Source of the DNA: Clostridia bacterium
GTDB lineage: Bacteria; Bacillota; Clostridia; Christensenellales; Aristaeellaceae
Length of the DNA: 64,000 nt
Direction of reading: 5' to 3'
NCBI GenBank assembly: GCA_017470145.1
Contig: JAFUFB010000022.1
Location: forward strand, 1-64,000
This document shows positions 48,071 through 56,366 of the stretch, piece after piece (the stretch's first letter is position 1; each line of letters starts with the position of its first letter). Made by a program: the position numbers and the translations under genes. A model generated the notes under the pieces. That model was given only the letters and a program-made list of their open reading frames with translations, had not been told where the DNA came from and did no database searches.

Positions 48071-48463
48071 ATGGCAGTCATCACCAAAGACCAAAACTAC
48101 AACAATTGGCTTCAGGAGTTAAAAACACGATATCAATCTGCCCAGATCAAGGCTGCGGTTTCGGTCAATCGGGAGCTGCTTGCCTTTTATTGGTCATTAG
48201 GGCGAGATATTGTAACAAAGAAGGCTGAGAGCCTCTGGGGGAATCATTTTTATAGAACACTCAGTAGAGATCTTCATCGTGAGTTGCCGGAGGTCAAGGG
48301 GCTTTCGGAGACAAATCTCAAATATATGAAGTATTTTTATGAAATGACGACCGCCCCCTCAATTCGTCCACAAACTGTGGATGCAAATCTGACTACTACA
48401 ATTCGTCCACAAGCTGTGGACGAATTCAGTAAGATGAATAAAACCGTGGAGGCGGGGAGGTAA
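48071..48463 (+). pseudogene. Truncated YhcG / DUF1016 nuclease (N-terminal domain only)
   Basis: The 130-codon frame matches the N-terminal domain of YhcG-type proteins (NNWLQELKTRYQSAQIKAA, FYWSLGRDIV, LSRDLHRELPEVKGLSETNLKYM). The C-terminal PD-(D/E)XK domain is missing. The end carries a repeated phrase (TIRPQAVDE / SIRPQTVDA) from a short DNA repeat, then a stop. Confidence 0.75.
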
Positions 48464-48480
48464 AATTCGGCTTTATCGGA

Positions 48481-48795
48481 ATGTATGCCTTTGCAGGAAG
48501 TGAAGAGGACTATTTCGATAAAACTTCTTATCGCCTGATAGCCTTAGCGCCCCTTATTGTGTGGGGGATCATCTTTATAGTTCTCCAGTTGGCTGTGCCA
48601 CAGAATTGGTTCTGGGTAGTATGGCTCTGGCAGATAGGAAATGTGGCGGGGGCAGCTGGAGATGTATACGTGACAGCCGTGTTATGGAATAAACCAGAAA
48701 CGATTCTCGTACGCGATACAGGAGTCGATATGACAGTATATGATCCTTCCCGAGCGGAGAAAGCCCGGAATGGAAACCCATTGGGTGAAGTTTGA
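48481..48795 (+). pseudogene. C-terminal fragment of a DUF3267-type membrane protein
   Basis: The frame (104 codons) contains membrane segments (ALAPLIVWGIIFIVLQLAV) and WLWQIGNVAGAAGDVYVTAVL...DTGVDMTVYDP, typical of the end of DUF3267 putative zinc peptidases. The HExxH-like N-terminal half is missing, so it is very likely inactive. Confidence 0.7.
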
Positions 48796-49094
48796 CGCCA
48801 CGGAGAAGAGTTCAATCTCGGGAGTGCAAAATGAAACGAAAAAGGCCGTCCCTCCGTTTCATAAAAACGTTGATCTTGGTTCGCTTTGAGCCAGGGAAGG
48901 TGTTCAATGCCTCCACCTGCGGAGACAACTGCGCTAAGTGGCTGTTGAAGATGGCCGAGGAGGAAGACAGGACGGTCAACCTTCGCCATGTGATGAACTT
49001 TGGATCGGATCCCTTTGAAATAGAGATTCTCAATACGGGTACGATTGTTCATAACACCCGTGAGTATACGGACATTGCTGTAGATTTTGTGTAA
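48792..49094 (+). pseudogene. Gene fragment fused to a hairpin repeat
   Basis: A 100-codon frame whose first 25 codons run through a hairpin repeat (48831-48862) and whose remainder (NASTCGDNCAKWLLKMAEEE, TREYTDIAVDFV) looks like the end of an unknown protein. Probably a broken gene. Confidence 0.45.
48831..48862. repeat. Hairpin repeat ATGAAACG..CGTTTCAT
   Basis: ATGAAACG and CGTTTCAT flank AAAAAGGCCGTCCCTC. The same unit recurs, doubled, at 50085-50139. Similar GGGACGG-type palindromes are known as dispersed intergenic repeats in Clostridia (recall). Confidence 0.75.
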
Positions 49095-49310
49095 GGTCGT
49101 AAACGCGAGCTGGAAGGCCTGTGAACAACAGCAGCTCAGAATGACAATTGTGAATTGAGGAGAGGAACATGAAGGGGCAGCATCGGGTTGTTATTCAAAA
49201 CAAGCGCATGAAGAGGTCGCGTTCCTGGAGGAGCCCTATGTTCCCCACAAAGTAGTAGGCGCTCTGTCCTGAGATATAAAATAGTATCAACGAAACGAGG
49301 AGGCAGCAAA

Positions 49311-49712
49311 ATGACAAACATTGAGAAGATCAGCAATTTTCTGACCGAAGCCAAAGTTTTCCATGTCCTGACCACAGATGGCGATCAGCCCAAGGGACGT
49401 CCTTTTGGCATGCATGTGGTAGTAAATGACAGGATTTACTTCGGATGCGGAACCTTCAAGAACGTGTACAAGCAGCTGACAGCAAATCCCAAGGTTGAAA
49501 TCCTGGCGCTCAAGGGCGGCGAATTCCTGCGGTATGATGGAATTGCCACAGTGGACAAGAGCGAAGAAGTCCTGGCGAAAATCCGGGAAACCGCCCCGCA
49601 GATCATGGAGATGTACGATAAAAACGGCTGGGAAATGGGCGTGTTCTACCTTGCGAACGGACACGCTGAATTCCGTCAGATGATGACTACCGTGGACGAA
49701 TTCGACGTGTAA
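49311..49712 (+). CDS. Pyridoxamine 5'-phosphate oxidase family protein
   Basis: The 133-residue protein fits the FMN split barrel group: VFHVLTTDGDQPKGRPFGMHV, YFGCGTFKNVYKQL and KVEILALKGGEFLRYDG. It probably binds FMN and reduces small compounds. GAGGAGG upstream. It is the only intact gene in an area of broken ones and precedes a broken flavodoxin gene. Confidence 0.85.
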   Translation: MTNIEKISNFLTEAKVFHVLTTDGDQPKGRPFGMHVVVNDRIYFGCGTFKNVYKQLTANPKVEILALKGGEFLRYDGIATVDKSEEVLAKIRETAPQIMEMYDKNGWEMGVFYLANGHAEFRQMMTTVDEFDV

Positions 49713-49733
49713 TCTTTGATCAAGGAGGCAATA

Positions 49734-50012
49734 TGAGCAACATCATCGCTGTCAACGCCGGCCCAAGGCATGGCTGGAATACGGATATTCTCATCTCCGA
49801 AGCAGTGAAAGGCGCGGAAGCCGCCGGTGCTTCAGTATAACACTTTGATCTGTTTAAGCTGGAGAAATACACCGGCTGTATCTCCTGCTTTGGCTGCAAG
49901 AAGGAAAAATTCAAGGGTCACTGCGTCTGCAGGGACGGATTAACCCCGGTTCTGGATGCTATTCGCGAGTCGGATGGCCTGATCATGATAAGAAGCGCAG
50001 CGATAAATGAAT
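49734..50012 (+). pseudogene. Flavodoxin-fold NAD(P)H oxidoreductase, broken
   Basis: ATG at 49734 opens a frame that matches the family of the gene at 37392 (VNAGPRHGWNTD, then YTGCISCFGCKKEKFKGHC). A TAA after GASV (at about 49838) interrupts it, and the reading frame then runs on in the same phase. The 3' half of the gene is missing. A single point mutation plus truncation explains it. Confidence 0.82.
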
Positions 50013-50018
50013 AATGAG

Positions 50019-50054
50019 AACACCTGCAGCTGACAGTTGCTGTAGGTGTTTTTT
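50019..50054 (+). terminator. Terminator hairpin, second copy of the 47330 element
   Basis: AACACCTGCAG pairs with CTGTAGGTGTT (one wobble), followed by TTTTTT. This copy is a good rightward terminator and directly follows the broken flavodoxin gene. Confidence 0.8.
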
Positions 50055-50084
50055 GTCCAGGAAACTGCCATGGGGACGGCAAAA

Positions 50085-50139
50085 ATGAAACGAAAAAGAC
50101 CGTCCCTCTGTTTCAAAAAAGACCGTCCCTCTGTTTCAT
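50085..50139. repeat. Doubled GACCGTCCCTCTGTTTC repeat
   Basis: AAAAAGACCGTCCCTCTGTTTCA occurs twice in a row (split here: AAAAAGACCGTCCC, TCTGTTTCA) and is bounded by ATGAAAC and GTTTCAT. It is the same family as 48831-48862. The rest of 50140-50332 has no gene that I can see. Confidence 0.75.
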
Positions 50140-50332
50140 TTCCTCCTTTCTGAATGACAACAAAAAAAACGCTAGCCCTTGTGCTGCCTTGCTTCCAGAA
50201 AAATATCGGACACAAAAAGACACCAAAGGACGCAGAATGACACACCCGATCTGATATACTACGGGAGCAAGCCATTCCAGGGTGGATCCGGAACAGCCTG
50301 GAATAGTGCAATCACACCAGGAGGGCATCAAG

Positions 50333-50626
50333 ATGGATATGAAGAAACAGACTGGAAAGATTGAATCATCCAGGAAGGCCACGGGCGTACCCGCCCCAGC
50401 CCCTTCTCCCGGAGAAGACGCCCGGAGGCTGGAGCTTTGGCGAAATGTGTATCGCTTCTTTTACACCTTCAAAGACATGGAGAATACCAGGGAGGCCTGG
50501 ACCAGATGCATGACGGCCATGGCGGAAATCCTGCGCGCCTTTGAGAACGACGCGCTGGCGGAAGGGCTGATGTTCGCCGTTTTGGAATGGATAGAAGCGC
50601 GGATGAAGAAAGAATATTCCATCTGA
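50333..50626 (+). CDS. Small helical protein of the replication module
   Basis: ATG at 50333 with AGGAGG eight bases upstream; 97 residues. After a Pro/Ala-rich start it is helical (LELWRNVYRFFYTF, MTAMAEILRAFENDALAEGL). No family recognised. It precedes the winged-helix and primase-helicase genes in the same direction. Confidence 0.65.
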   Translation: MDMKKQTGKIESSRKATGVPAPAPSPGEDARRLELWRNVYRFFYTFKDMENTREAWTRCMTAMAEILRAFENDALAEGLMFAVLEWIEARMKKEYSI

Positions 50627-50696
50627 TAAGCAATCCTGAACTCAGTTGATTTTTCAAGCATCATAGCATCATAAGCAATAAAAATCGGAAAGGGGC

Positions 50697-51329
50697 GTGT
50701 GTTTCGTGCGCGGAAATAGATGGATCAAGGTGTGGAGTGAGCTGGCGGAGACCTCCTTCTGGCTGTCAGAGCCCTTTACGCGGGCCCAGGCCTGGATGGA
50801 CCTGCAATTGATGGCCTGCAGCATTTGGGACCAGGAGAATCATCCCGGGGATGTGAAATGTTCCCTGCGGTTCCTGTCCCGGCGGTGGCAGTGGAGCATG
50901 GACAAGGTGAAGCTTTTCCTGACGCGATTGGATCAGCAGGGGTGGATTTCCTTCTCGCCGGATCAGGCGGAGAACCGGACAGGTTCCCGGACACTTCTGA
51001 GCCTTGTAAATTATAGCCTGGAGCAGGGGAGACCCCAACAAAAAACGGACAAAACCACCGAAAACCGGTCAGCTTTCCGGACGGAAAACCGGACGGTTTT
51101 CCAACCGGCTTCCAGCCTTGCCAAAACAGGCGCGGAGCCGGAGAGCCTTCCAGAAAACCGGACGGGAAGCCGGACAAAAAGCCGACAGCAAGAAGAATAT
51201 ATATTCGAAGAATATAGAAGACCGCGCCCGGCCGCTGAGGCGCCTGGCGCGGCGGGGAAGAAGATCCCGGCGGAATACCGGGACAGGTTCGCAACCTGGG
51301 AGGATTACATCGGCTGGAGGTATCAGTAA
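50697..51329 (+). CDS. Winged-helix replication initiator-like protein with in-frame repeats
   Basis: The 210-residue protein (GTG at 50697 or 50706) has a winged-helix N-terminus (WIKVWSELAETSFWLSEPF, FLSRRWQWSMDKVKLFLTRL), as in phage and plasmid initiators with DnaD-type partners. The middle repeats ENRTGSRT, ENRSAFRT, ENRTVFQP and ENRTGSRT, encoded by DNA repeats of (AA)AACCGGAC. It ends 1 bp before the primase-helicase start, so the two are coupled. Confidence 0.72.
   Translation: MCFVRGNRWIKVWSELAETSFWLSEPFTRAQAWMDLQLMACSIWDQENHPGDVKCSLRFLSRRWQWSMDKVKLFLTRLDQQGWISFSPDQAENRTGSRTLLSLVNYSLEQGRPQQKTDKTTENRSAFRTENRTVFQPASSLAKTGAEPESLPENRTGSRTKSRQQEEYIFEEYRRPRPAAEAPGAAGKKIPAEYRDRFATWEDYIGWRYQ
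51061..51164. repeat. AACCGGAC repeats and a 20-bp perfect palindrome in the initiator-like gene
   Basis: AACCGGAC occurs near 50973, 51087 and 51156, with the variant AACCGGTC at 51063 and short CCGGAC units between. GGAAAACCG-GA-CGGTTTTCC (51083-51102) is a palindrome. Such in-gene repeats often mark the origin bound by the initiator. Confidence 0.7.
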
Positions 51330-51330
51330 C

Positions 51331-53190
51331 ATGAGCTACGAACTGAAACGGGAGGATATCTTCTCCTTCGCCGCCACTACCCATGAACAGACCCGGGAGA
51401 AGGGGAACGAGCTGGTCTTCCGGTACTGTCCTTATTGCCATGGAGGCAACCATCACGATCGAGATACCTTCAGCATCAACCTGGAAAAGGGCGTCTATAA
51501 GTGCCTGCGGGCCAGCTGTGGCCGACAGGGACATTTTGTGGAGCTGTGCCGGGATTTCCATTTTCCGCTGGAGTCGGCGGAGCAGGCCAGCCGACGGTAT
51601 CGCCAGCTGCCCCAGCCTTCGAAGCCGCCGGAGATGAGGCAAAGCAGCCTGGAATACCTGGCCTCCCGGGGCATTGGCCGGGAAACGGCGGAGCGGTATG
51701 GGTTAACTGCCCGGAAGGATCAGCCGAACATTCTCTGCTTCCCCTTCTTCGACCTCCAGGGTCGGCTGGTGAGCATCAAGTATCGCAACATGCGCTTCCG
51801 GAAAGGGGTGGATAAGTGCAAGGAATGGTTCGAGAAGGATACCCAGCCCATTCTTTTCGGCCTGCAATGCTGGAATGGCTCCTTTGACCGGGCTATCATT
51901 ACCGAAGGCCAGCTGGATAGCCTGAGCCTCAGCGAGGCTGGCATCGAGAATGCCTTCAGCGTCCCCAATGGCTGCAGTGGATTTACCTGGGTGGCGTCCC
52001 TCAGCGAATGGCTGAACCAGTTCCGGGAGATCATCATCTTCGGCGACTGGGAAAACGGGCGCATGAGCCTGCTGGATCCGCTGATGCAGCGGCTGCAGGT
52101 CCCCCTGCGAGCGGTGCGCCAGGAGGATTATCTGCAGGAGAAGGACGCTAATGATATCCTCCGAAAGTTCGGCCCGGAGGCGCTGCGCCGGGCTATCGAG
52201 GGAGCGGAGCCGCCTCGGGTAGAGCGCGTGCGGGACCTGGCCAGCGTCCAGCGGATGGATTTGAGCGCCTTGGAAAAGGTCCGTACCGGGTTCCGGGAAA
52301 TCGACCGAGCTATTGGCGGGCTGATTATGGGCCAGGTGGCGCTGATTAGCGGAGAAAGGGGCCAGGGAAAGAGCACCTTTCTGAGCCAGATCATCGCCAA
52401 CGCCTTGGATCAGCGGGATCCTCAGGGAAACCCATACGGCATCTTTGTTTATTCCGGAGAGCTGCAGGATTATCTTTTCCGCAACTGGCTGGATTTTCAG
52501 CTGGCGGGAAAGGAGCATATCGACATTGTGGAGAACGAGTATGGGGAGGAGACCGGCGTTTTGCAGGAAGAAACCGCCGGGCGCATTTCGGAATGGTATC
52601 GGGGGAGAATCTGGCTCTATGATGACAGCATCCTGCCGGAGGATGGCCAGAACGCCACGGACCTGCTGCTGGAGACGGTGGAGAAGGTGATTCGGCAATA
52701 TGGCTGCCGGATCATCGCGCTGGATAACCTGATGACCGCCCTGGACGGCGCCGGCACCCAGAATGAGCTGAACCTGGGGCAGAGCGCCTTCGTGGGCCGG
52801 GTGAAAAAAATCGCCATGAAATATAATGTATGCATCCTGCTGGTGGCTCACCCCCGGAAGAGCTATACGGGAATCCGGATGGCCAGAACCCTGGATAATG
52901 ACGATATCAGCGGCTCCGGAGATATAACGAACAAGGTGGACGTGGTGCTGACCTGCAGCAGAGATCCGGAAAGGGAGAACAGCGCCCGCATTCAGATCCT
53001 GAAAAACCGGCTCTATGGCCGCCTGAAGGCGGGAGAGAATGCGGTGCGCCTGAACTTCAGCCCCCTGACCAGAAGAATGTTCGCCCCGGAGGAAGGCCGG
53101 AAGGTGTATGGATGGGAAAAAGGGGAGGAAACGATCAATAATCTCGAAGCCCTGGGCTATGAGCTCTGCCAGTGCGAGCTGCCGTTCTAA
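51331..53190 (+). CDS. Primase-helicase (TWINKLE-like, CHC2 + TOPRIM + DnaB-like)
   Basis: The ATG at 51331 is preceded by GGAGG (620 residues). The N-terminus has a CHC2-type zinc finger (RYCPYCHGG ... CLRASCGRQGHF). TOPRIM motifs follow (ITEGQLDSLSL and IIIFGDWENG). The C-terminal RecA-like helicase has Walker A ISGERGQGKST (about residue 342) and Walker B IIALDNLMTAL. This is the gene plan of phage T7 gp4 and mobile-element primase-helicases. It makes primers and unwinds DNA for its own element, but no other replication genes of that element remain here. Confidence 0.88.
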   Translation: MSYELKREDIFSFAATTHEQTREKGNELVFRYCPYCHGGNHHDRDTFSINLEKGVYKCLRASCGRQGHFVELCRDFHFPLESAEQASRRYRQLPQPSKPPEMRQSSLEYLASRGIGRETAERYGLTARKDQPNILCFPFFDLQGRLVSIKYRNMRFRKGVDKCKEWFEKDTQPILFGLQCWNGSFDRAIITEGQLDSLSLSEAGIENAFSVPNGCSGFTWVASLSEWLNQFREIIIFGDWENGRMSLLDPLMQRLQVPLRAVRQEDYLQEKDANDILRKFGPEALRRAIEGAEPPRVERVRDLASVQRMDLSALEKVRTGFREIDRAIGGLIMGQVALISGERGQGKSTFLSQIIANALDQRDPQGNPYGIFVYSGELQDYLFRNWLDFQLAGKEHIDIVENEYGEETGVLQEETAGRISEWYRGRIWLYDDSILPEDGQNATDLLLETVEKVIRQYGCRIIALDNLMTALDGAGTQNELNLGQSAFVGRVKKIAMKYNVCILLVAHPRKSYTGIRMARTLDNDDISGSGDITNKVDVVLTCSRDPERENSARIQILKNRLYGRLKAGENAVRLNFSPLTRRMFAPEEGRKVYGWEKGEETINNLEALGYELCQCELPF

Positions 53191-53191
53191 T
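53158..53191. repeat. 34-bp direct repeat, left copy (end of primase-helicase gene)
   Basis: Positions 53158-53191 (the last 11 codons and stop of the helicase gene) recur at 54738-54771 with two differences. The two copies bracket the AbiE cassette. Confidence 0.9.
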
Positions 53192-53199
53192 CTAATAAA

Positions 53200-53310
53200 A
53201 TCCGCAAAACTGCAAAAAATGCGGATGCAAATTCAAATCAGAGCTTGACTTTATCATTTGCATAAGCTAAGATTGCTAAAACAATCCGCAAAACAATTAA
53301 AAATGCGGAT
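53200..53310 (+). promoter_or_regulatory. AbiE promoter flanked by two operator inverted repeats
   Basis: Inverted repeats ATCCGCA..TGCGGAT lie at 53200-53226 and ATCCGC..GCGGAT at 53284-53310. Between them is a promoter: TTGACT (53245-53250), 17 bases, TAAGAT (53268-53273). AbiEi antitoxins are known to repress their own promoter by binding two inverted repeats, which fits exactly. Confidence 0.82.
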
Positions 53311-53339
53311 GAATTTCCAATCGGAAGGAGAAAGAGTCG

Positions 53340-53879
53340 ATGAAAACCAGAAAGGAATGCCTGGCTGAATATGGTTCGGACTACAAGATCCAGCAAATGG
53401 TGGAAGCAGGCAAGCTCTTTCGTGTAGGAAAGGCGCTTTACTCTGAAGAGAAGTATGTACCGGAACTCGCGGTTCTTGCGCGTAAATATCCAAAGGCTGT
53501 GGTGACCATGAGAAATGCTTTTTATATGTATGGACTGACGGATATGGTCCCGGATGAATATGATCTGGCCACAGAAAGAGATGCGGCAAAAATCAAGGAT
53601 AAGCGTGTAAAGCAGTTTTTTTCTCCGCCTGGATTCTTTGAACAGGGGATTACTACAAGTGAATACAAAGGGTATCAGATTCGTCTTTATAGCAGGGAAC
53701 GCATGCTGATTGAATTGATAAGATATAAGAGCAAGTTGCCTTTCGATTATTATAAGGAAATACTTCTGAATTTCAGAAAGATTATGCCTCAGCTCAATAT
53801 ACAGGTAATTCAGGACTATGCTTATGAAGCGCCCAAAAGTGCTAAAATCATGGAGACACTTCAGATGGAGGTATTGTGA
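53340..53879 (+). CDS. abiEi: AbiEi antitoxin (type IV toxin-antitoxin)
   Basis: The 179-residue protein has an N-terminal winged helix (QQMVEAGKLFRVGKALYSEE) followed by the AbiEi C-terminal domain (KAVVTMRNAFYMYGLTD and ERMLIELIRYKSKLPFDYYKEIL). It represses the operon and counters the AbiEii nucleotidyltransferase. GGAAGGAG precedes the ATG at 53340. The stop overlaps the start of the toxin gene. Two operator repeats lie upstream. Confidence 0.85.
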   Translation: MKTRKECLAEYGSDYKIQQMVEAGKLFRVGKALYSEEKYVPELAVLARKYPKAVVTMRNAFYMYGLTDMVPDEYDLATERDAAKIKDKRVKQFFSPPGFFEQGITTSEYKGYQIRLYSRERMLIELIRYKSKLPFDYYKEILLNFRKIMPQLNIQVIQDYAYEAPKSAKIMETLQMEVL

Positions 53880-54683
53880 TGGCAAATTTAGAAGAACTTG
53901 CTTCAGAAATCCGGAATGACGGATATTCCGAGGTGAATGCAGAAGCGAGGGTCTGCCAGGATATTGTTTTGAAGGCTATTGCAAATAGGAAGCCTGAGTC
54001 GAAATGTCACGGTAAAGGGCGGCGTTGTGATGCGAAGCATTACAGGTGACGTACGTAGGGCAACGCAGGACATGGATTTGGATTTTATCAGATACTCTTT
54101 GTCCGATGAATCGATAAAGGCCTTTATACAGAGACTGAACTGCCTCGAAGGAATCAGGATCAGCATAGATGGGGAAATAACTGAGCTTTCACAGCAGGAA
54201 TACAATGGCAAACGGGTCTCGGTACTAATTGAGGATGATATTGGTCATTCTTTTGTAAGCAAAATTGATTTGGGGGTACACAAGCAGGTTCAGATTGAAC
54301 AGGATGAGTATTGCTTTGATGTATGCTTAGACGATGTTGGAGCAAGCCTTTTGATCAACTCAAAGGAGCAAATATTTGCGGAAAAACTGAGATCTCTTCT
54401 CAAATTTGGTCCCTTGTCAACACGGTATAAGGATATTTTTGATCTGTGCTATCTGTCAGATTACGTGGATAGAAACAGGCTGAAAGAGTGCATGAATACC
54501 TACATATTCAAAGATCCAGGCATGTATGAGAACGATATGAAGGCTGTTCTGCGAAGGGTTAACCGGGCTTTTTCAGACAGACAGTATCGCCAGCGGATCA
54601 TGCGGTCTCAAAGGGCTAACTGGCTTGGAATTCAGGTTACCGTTGCGTTCGAAAAGATTACGGCCTTTCTGGAGACATTATAA
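53879..54683 (+). pseudogene. abiEii: AbiEii toxin, nucleotidyltransferase, frameshifted
   Basis: The ATG at 53879 opens the frame MANLEELASEIRND..., which shifts out of frame near 53990: after AIAN the meaningful sequence continues as GSLSRNVTVKGGVVM, TGDVRRATQDMDLDFI in the next frame and runs to 54683. These are the nucleotidyltransferase motifs of AbiEii (GG-V...DxDxDF). One extra base explains the break. Unless it is a sequencing error, the toxin is dead while the antitoxin is intact. Confidence 0.8.
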
Positions 54684-54737
54684 AGCGATTGATCTGATTT
54701 CTTGGCTGAATGAAGAGAATATCGCCCGTTCCCGTGA

Positions 54738-54771
54738 TATGAGCTCTGCCAGTGCGAGTTGTCGTTCTAAT
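54738..54771. repeat. 34-bp direct repeat, right copy
   Basis: This is a copy of the end of the primase-helicase gene (53158-53191), with two substitutions, standing alone after the AbiE genes and not part of a gene. Confidence 0.9.
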
Positions 54772-54824
54772 GCTGTGTTCAATGCTCAGCGTTTTAAGCT
54801 CTTGATGCAGAGACCGAATTTTTG

Positions 54825-54830
54825 TATAAT
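54825..54830 (+). promoter_or_regulatory. -10 box of the Rpn-like gene
   Basis: TATAAT, 35 bp before the start codon; the same box and context stand before the truncated copy at 47887. A -35 box is not clear. Confidence 0.5.
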
Positions 54831-54865
54831 AGTCGCCGAGAAGAAGAAACCATGGGAAGGAACGG

Positions 54866-55324
54866 ATGGTACAGAACGCCGAAGCGGTGGATGGCATTCT
54901 GAAGGAATACGAAGGAATTCACAAACAGCTGGAAAAGCTGCAGTTGGACGGAACCATAACGCTGGCGGGCAAGCACATCATAATGGATATGATCAACCAT
55001 GTGGTGCAGCTTCGCTGCAAAGATTTGGAAACGATTCAGAAGGGAGTGAAAACGATCATAGCAGGAACACTTCTTTATTCCGAAGCGTATGAATTGTTAA
55101 AGCAAGGTGAAGCCCAGGGAGAAGCAAAAGGAAGGGCCGAAGGGCGAGCAGAGGGCCGGGCCGAGGATAAACTGGAAGGCTGGCTTGAGGGACAGCTGGA
55201 AATGCTAAAAAGACTGGTCAAACAGGGCATCGTGACAGAAGAAACCGCCAAGGCCCAGGAAGCGGAGATCAGAAGAAGCGCGGCGGCAATGGCCGAGCAG
55301 GTAAAGGTGTACGAAGTACAGTGA
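54866..55324 (+). CDS. Rpn-family-like protein, C-terminal part with Glu/Gly repeats
   Basis: The 152-residue protein has a helical N-terminus (HKQLEKLQLDGTITLAGKHIIMDM) and the repeat GRAEGRAEGRAEDKLEG near residue 90, then a coiled-coil end. This resembles the C-terminal region of Rpn-type recombination-promoting nucleases of Clostridia. The nuclease domain is absent, so it is a fragment or a short relative. It has a full promoter and ribosome site. A truncated copy lies at 47887. Confidence 0.55.
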   Translation: MVQNAEAVDGILKEYEGIHKQLEKLQLDGTITLAGKHIIMDMINHVVQLRCKDLETIQKGVKTIIAGTLLYSEAYELLKQGEAQGEAKGRAEGRAEGRAEDKLEGWLEGQLEMLKRLVKQGIVTEETAKAQEAEIRRSAAAMAEQVKVYEVQ

Positions 55325-55515
55325 TTTCTTCTGTGTCGGCTTCCAGCCGCTCGATTCAGTGCACCATCAATTCTTCCATCCTGTCAGATTTCAATCATTT
55401 TAAAATGGCGGCATTGTGAACATTACCGATGCGTTTGTATTGGGACCTAATATTTTTATCAGAAAGGAAAATCCGAGTAACTGCATAAAGTGGCTATCTT
55501 CCTGTCATATGATTT

Positions 55516-55710
55516 TTGGATCAGATGGTGAATCGTTTCGGTGAAGAACCGCAAATCACCAATGGGGGATGGGACGCATTTGACGTCACCGTCCCGCCCT
55601 GTGGTAGCGGTTATTATGCATGGGTGCAGCAGTTCGTGGAAGAAATGGTGATTGTAAGGCCGGATAGGATCCCAAAACACCTTTGCAGAATATCTGCAGG
55701 ATGCAATCGA
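55516..55710 (+). pseudogene. WYL-domain regulator remnant (possible BrxR)
   Basis: The frame after about 55516 (NRFGEEPQITNGGWDAF, GYYAWVQQFVEEMVIVRPDRI) resembles the C-terminal WCX part of WYL-domain regulators, the strand-helix end with a FxxWxxxFGxxVxIxxP pattern. No helix-turn-helix or WYL core is left. It stands right before brxA, where BREX operons usually carry a WYL regulator (BrxR). Confidence 0.6.
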
Positions 55711-55745
55711 CGATGTGCCTGGAAATTGGTTCAATCGGAGGGAAC

Positions 55746-56366
55746 ATGAGAGAACGAAAATCCATGCTGGATTTGGAATACAGCGCAGGCCTGATGTCTC
55801 AGTCCTGCTGGTTTGTTGAGTTTAAGAAGTTGGTTCGAATGCGTTCAGAAGGAATGGATGAAGAAGCCATTCGAAAGGAGTGCCTGGAAAACAATCTTTT
55901 TGGCGCGGTCAATGAAAATCGCACAAAAAGGATGTATGGCTATTTGAAAAACCGGCTGATGAATCTGGATGATGATGGAGTCAGGCTCTTCGTCAGCAGT
56001 GATCTGGCGACACAGAAGCTGTTGAATCTGGTAGCGATTCTTCGCGGAGACCGTATGTTCTTCGAGTTTGTGTATGAGCTGTATCGGGAAAAGGTGATTC
56101 TTGGTCATAGGGAGATTACCGATCAGGACGTCAACGTGTTTTTCACCACTAAGGGAAACCAGTCTGACGTTGTGGAGAACTTCAGTGAAAGTACGAAGAG
56201 ACACTTGAAAAGCAATTATCTGAATTGCATGGCGGATGCGAATCTGATCCGTCTGGAAGGCAGAAAGCGGATCATCACTGTTCCGATTGTGGAAAGCAAG
56301 CTTGCCCTGTATCTGGAGCTTTCCGGGGATCAGTCCATTTTGACAGCGATATCGGGGGTGGCATAA
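55746..56366 (+). CDS. brxA: BrxA (DUF1819), BREX type 1 component
   Basis: The ATG at 55746 (after GGAGG) gives 206 residues, the family norm. The pattern (YSAGLMSQSCWFVEFKKLV at the start, KRMYGYLKNRL, HREITDQDVNVFF) matches DUF1819 proteins that open type 1 BREX operons. BrxA is a small DNA-binding-like protein needed for full BREX activity. It is the first intact gene of the operon. Confidence 0.9.
   Translation: MRERKSMLDLEYSAGLMSQSCWFVEFKKLVRMRSEGMDEEAIRKECLENNLFGAVNENRTKRMYGYLKNRLMNLDDDGVRLFVSSDLATQKLLNLVAILRGDRMFFEFVYELYREKVILGHREITDQDVNVFFTTKGNQSDVVENFSESTKRHLKSNYLNCMADANLIRLEGRKRIITVPIVESKLALYLELSGDQSILTAISGVA

Noticed and set aside
53985-53995. Programmed frameshifting in AbiEii
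   Set aside because: No slippery heptamer or stimulatory stem is visible at the break, so mutation or a sequencing error is the simpler reading.
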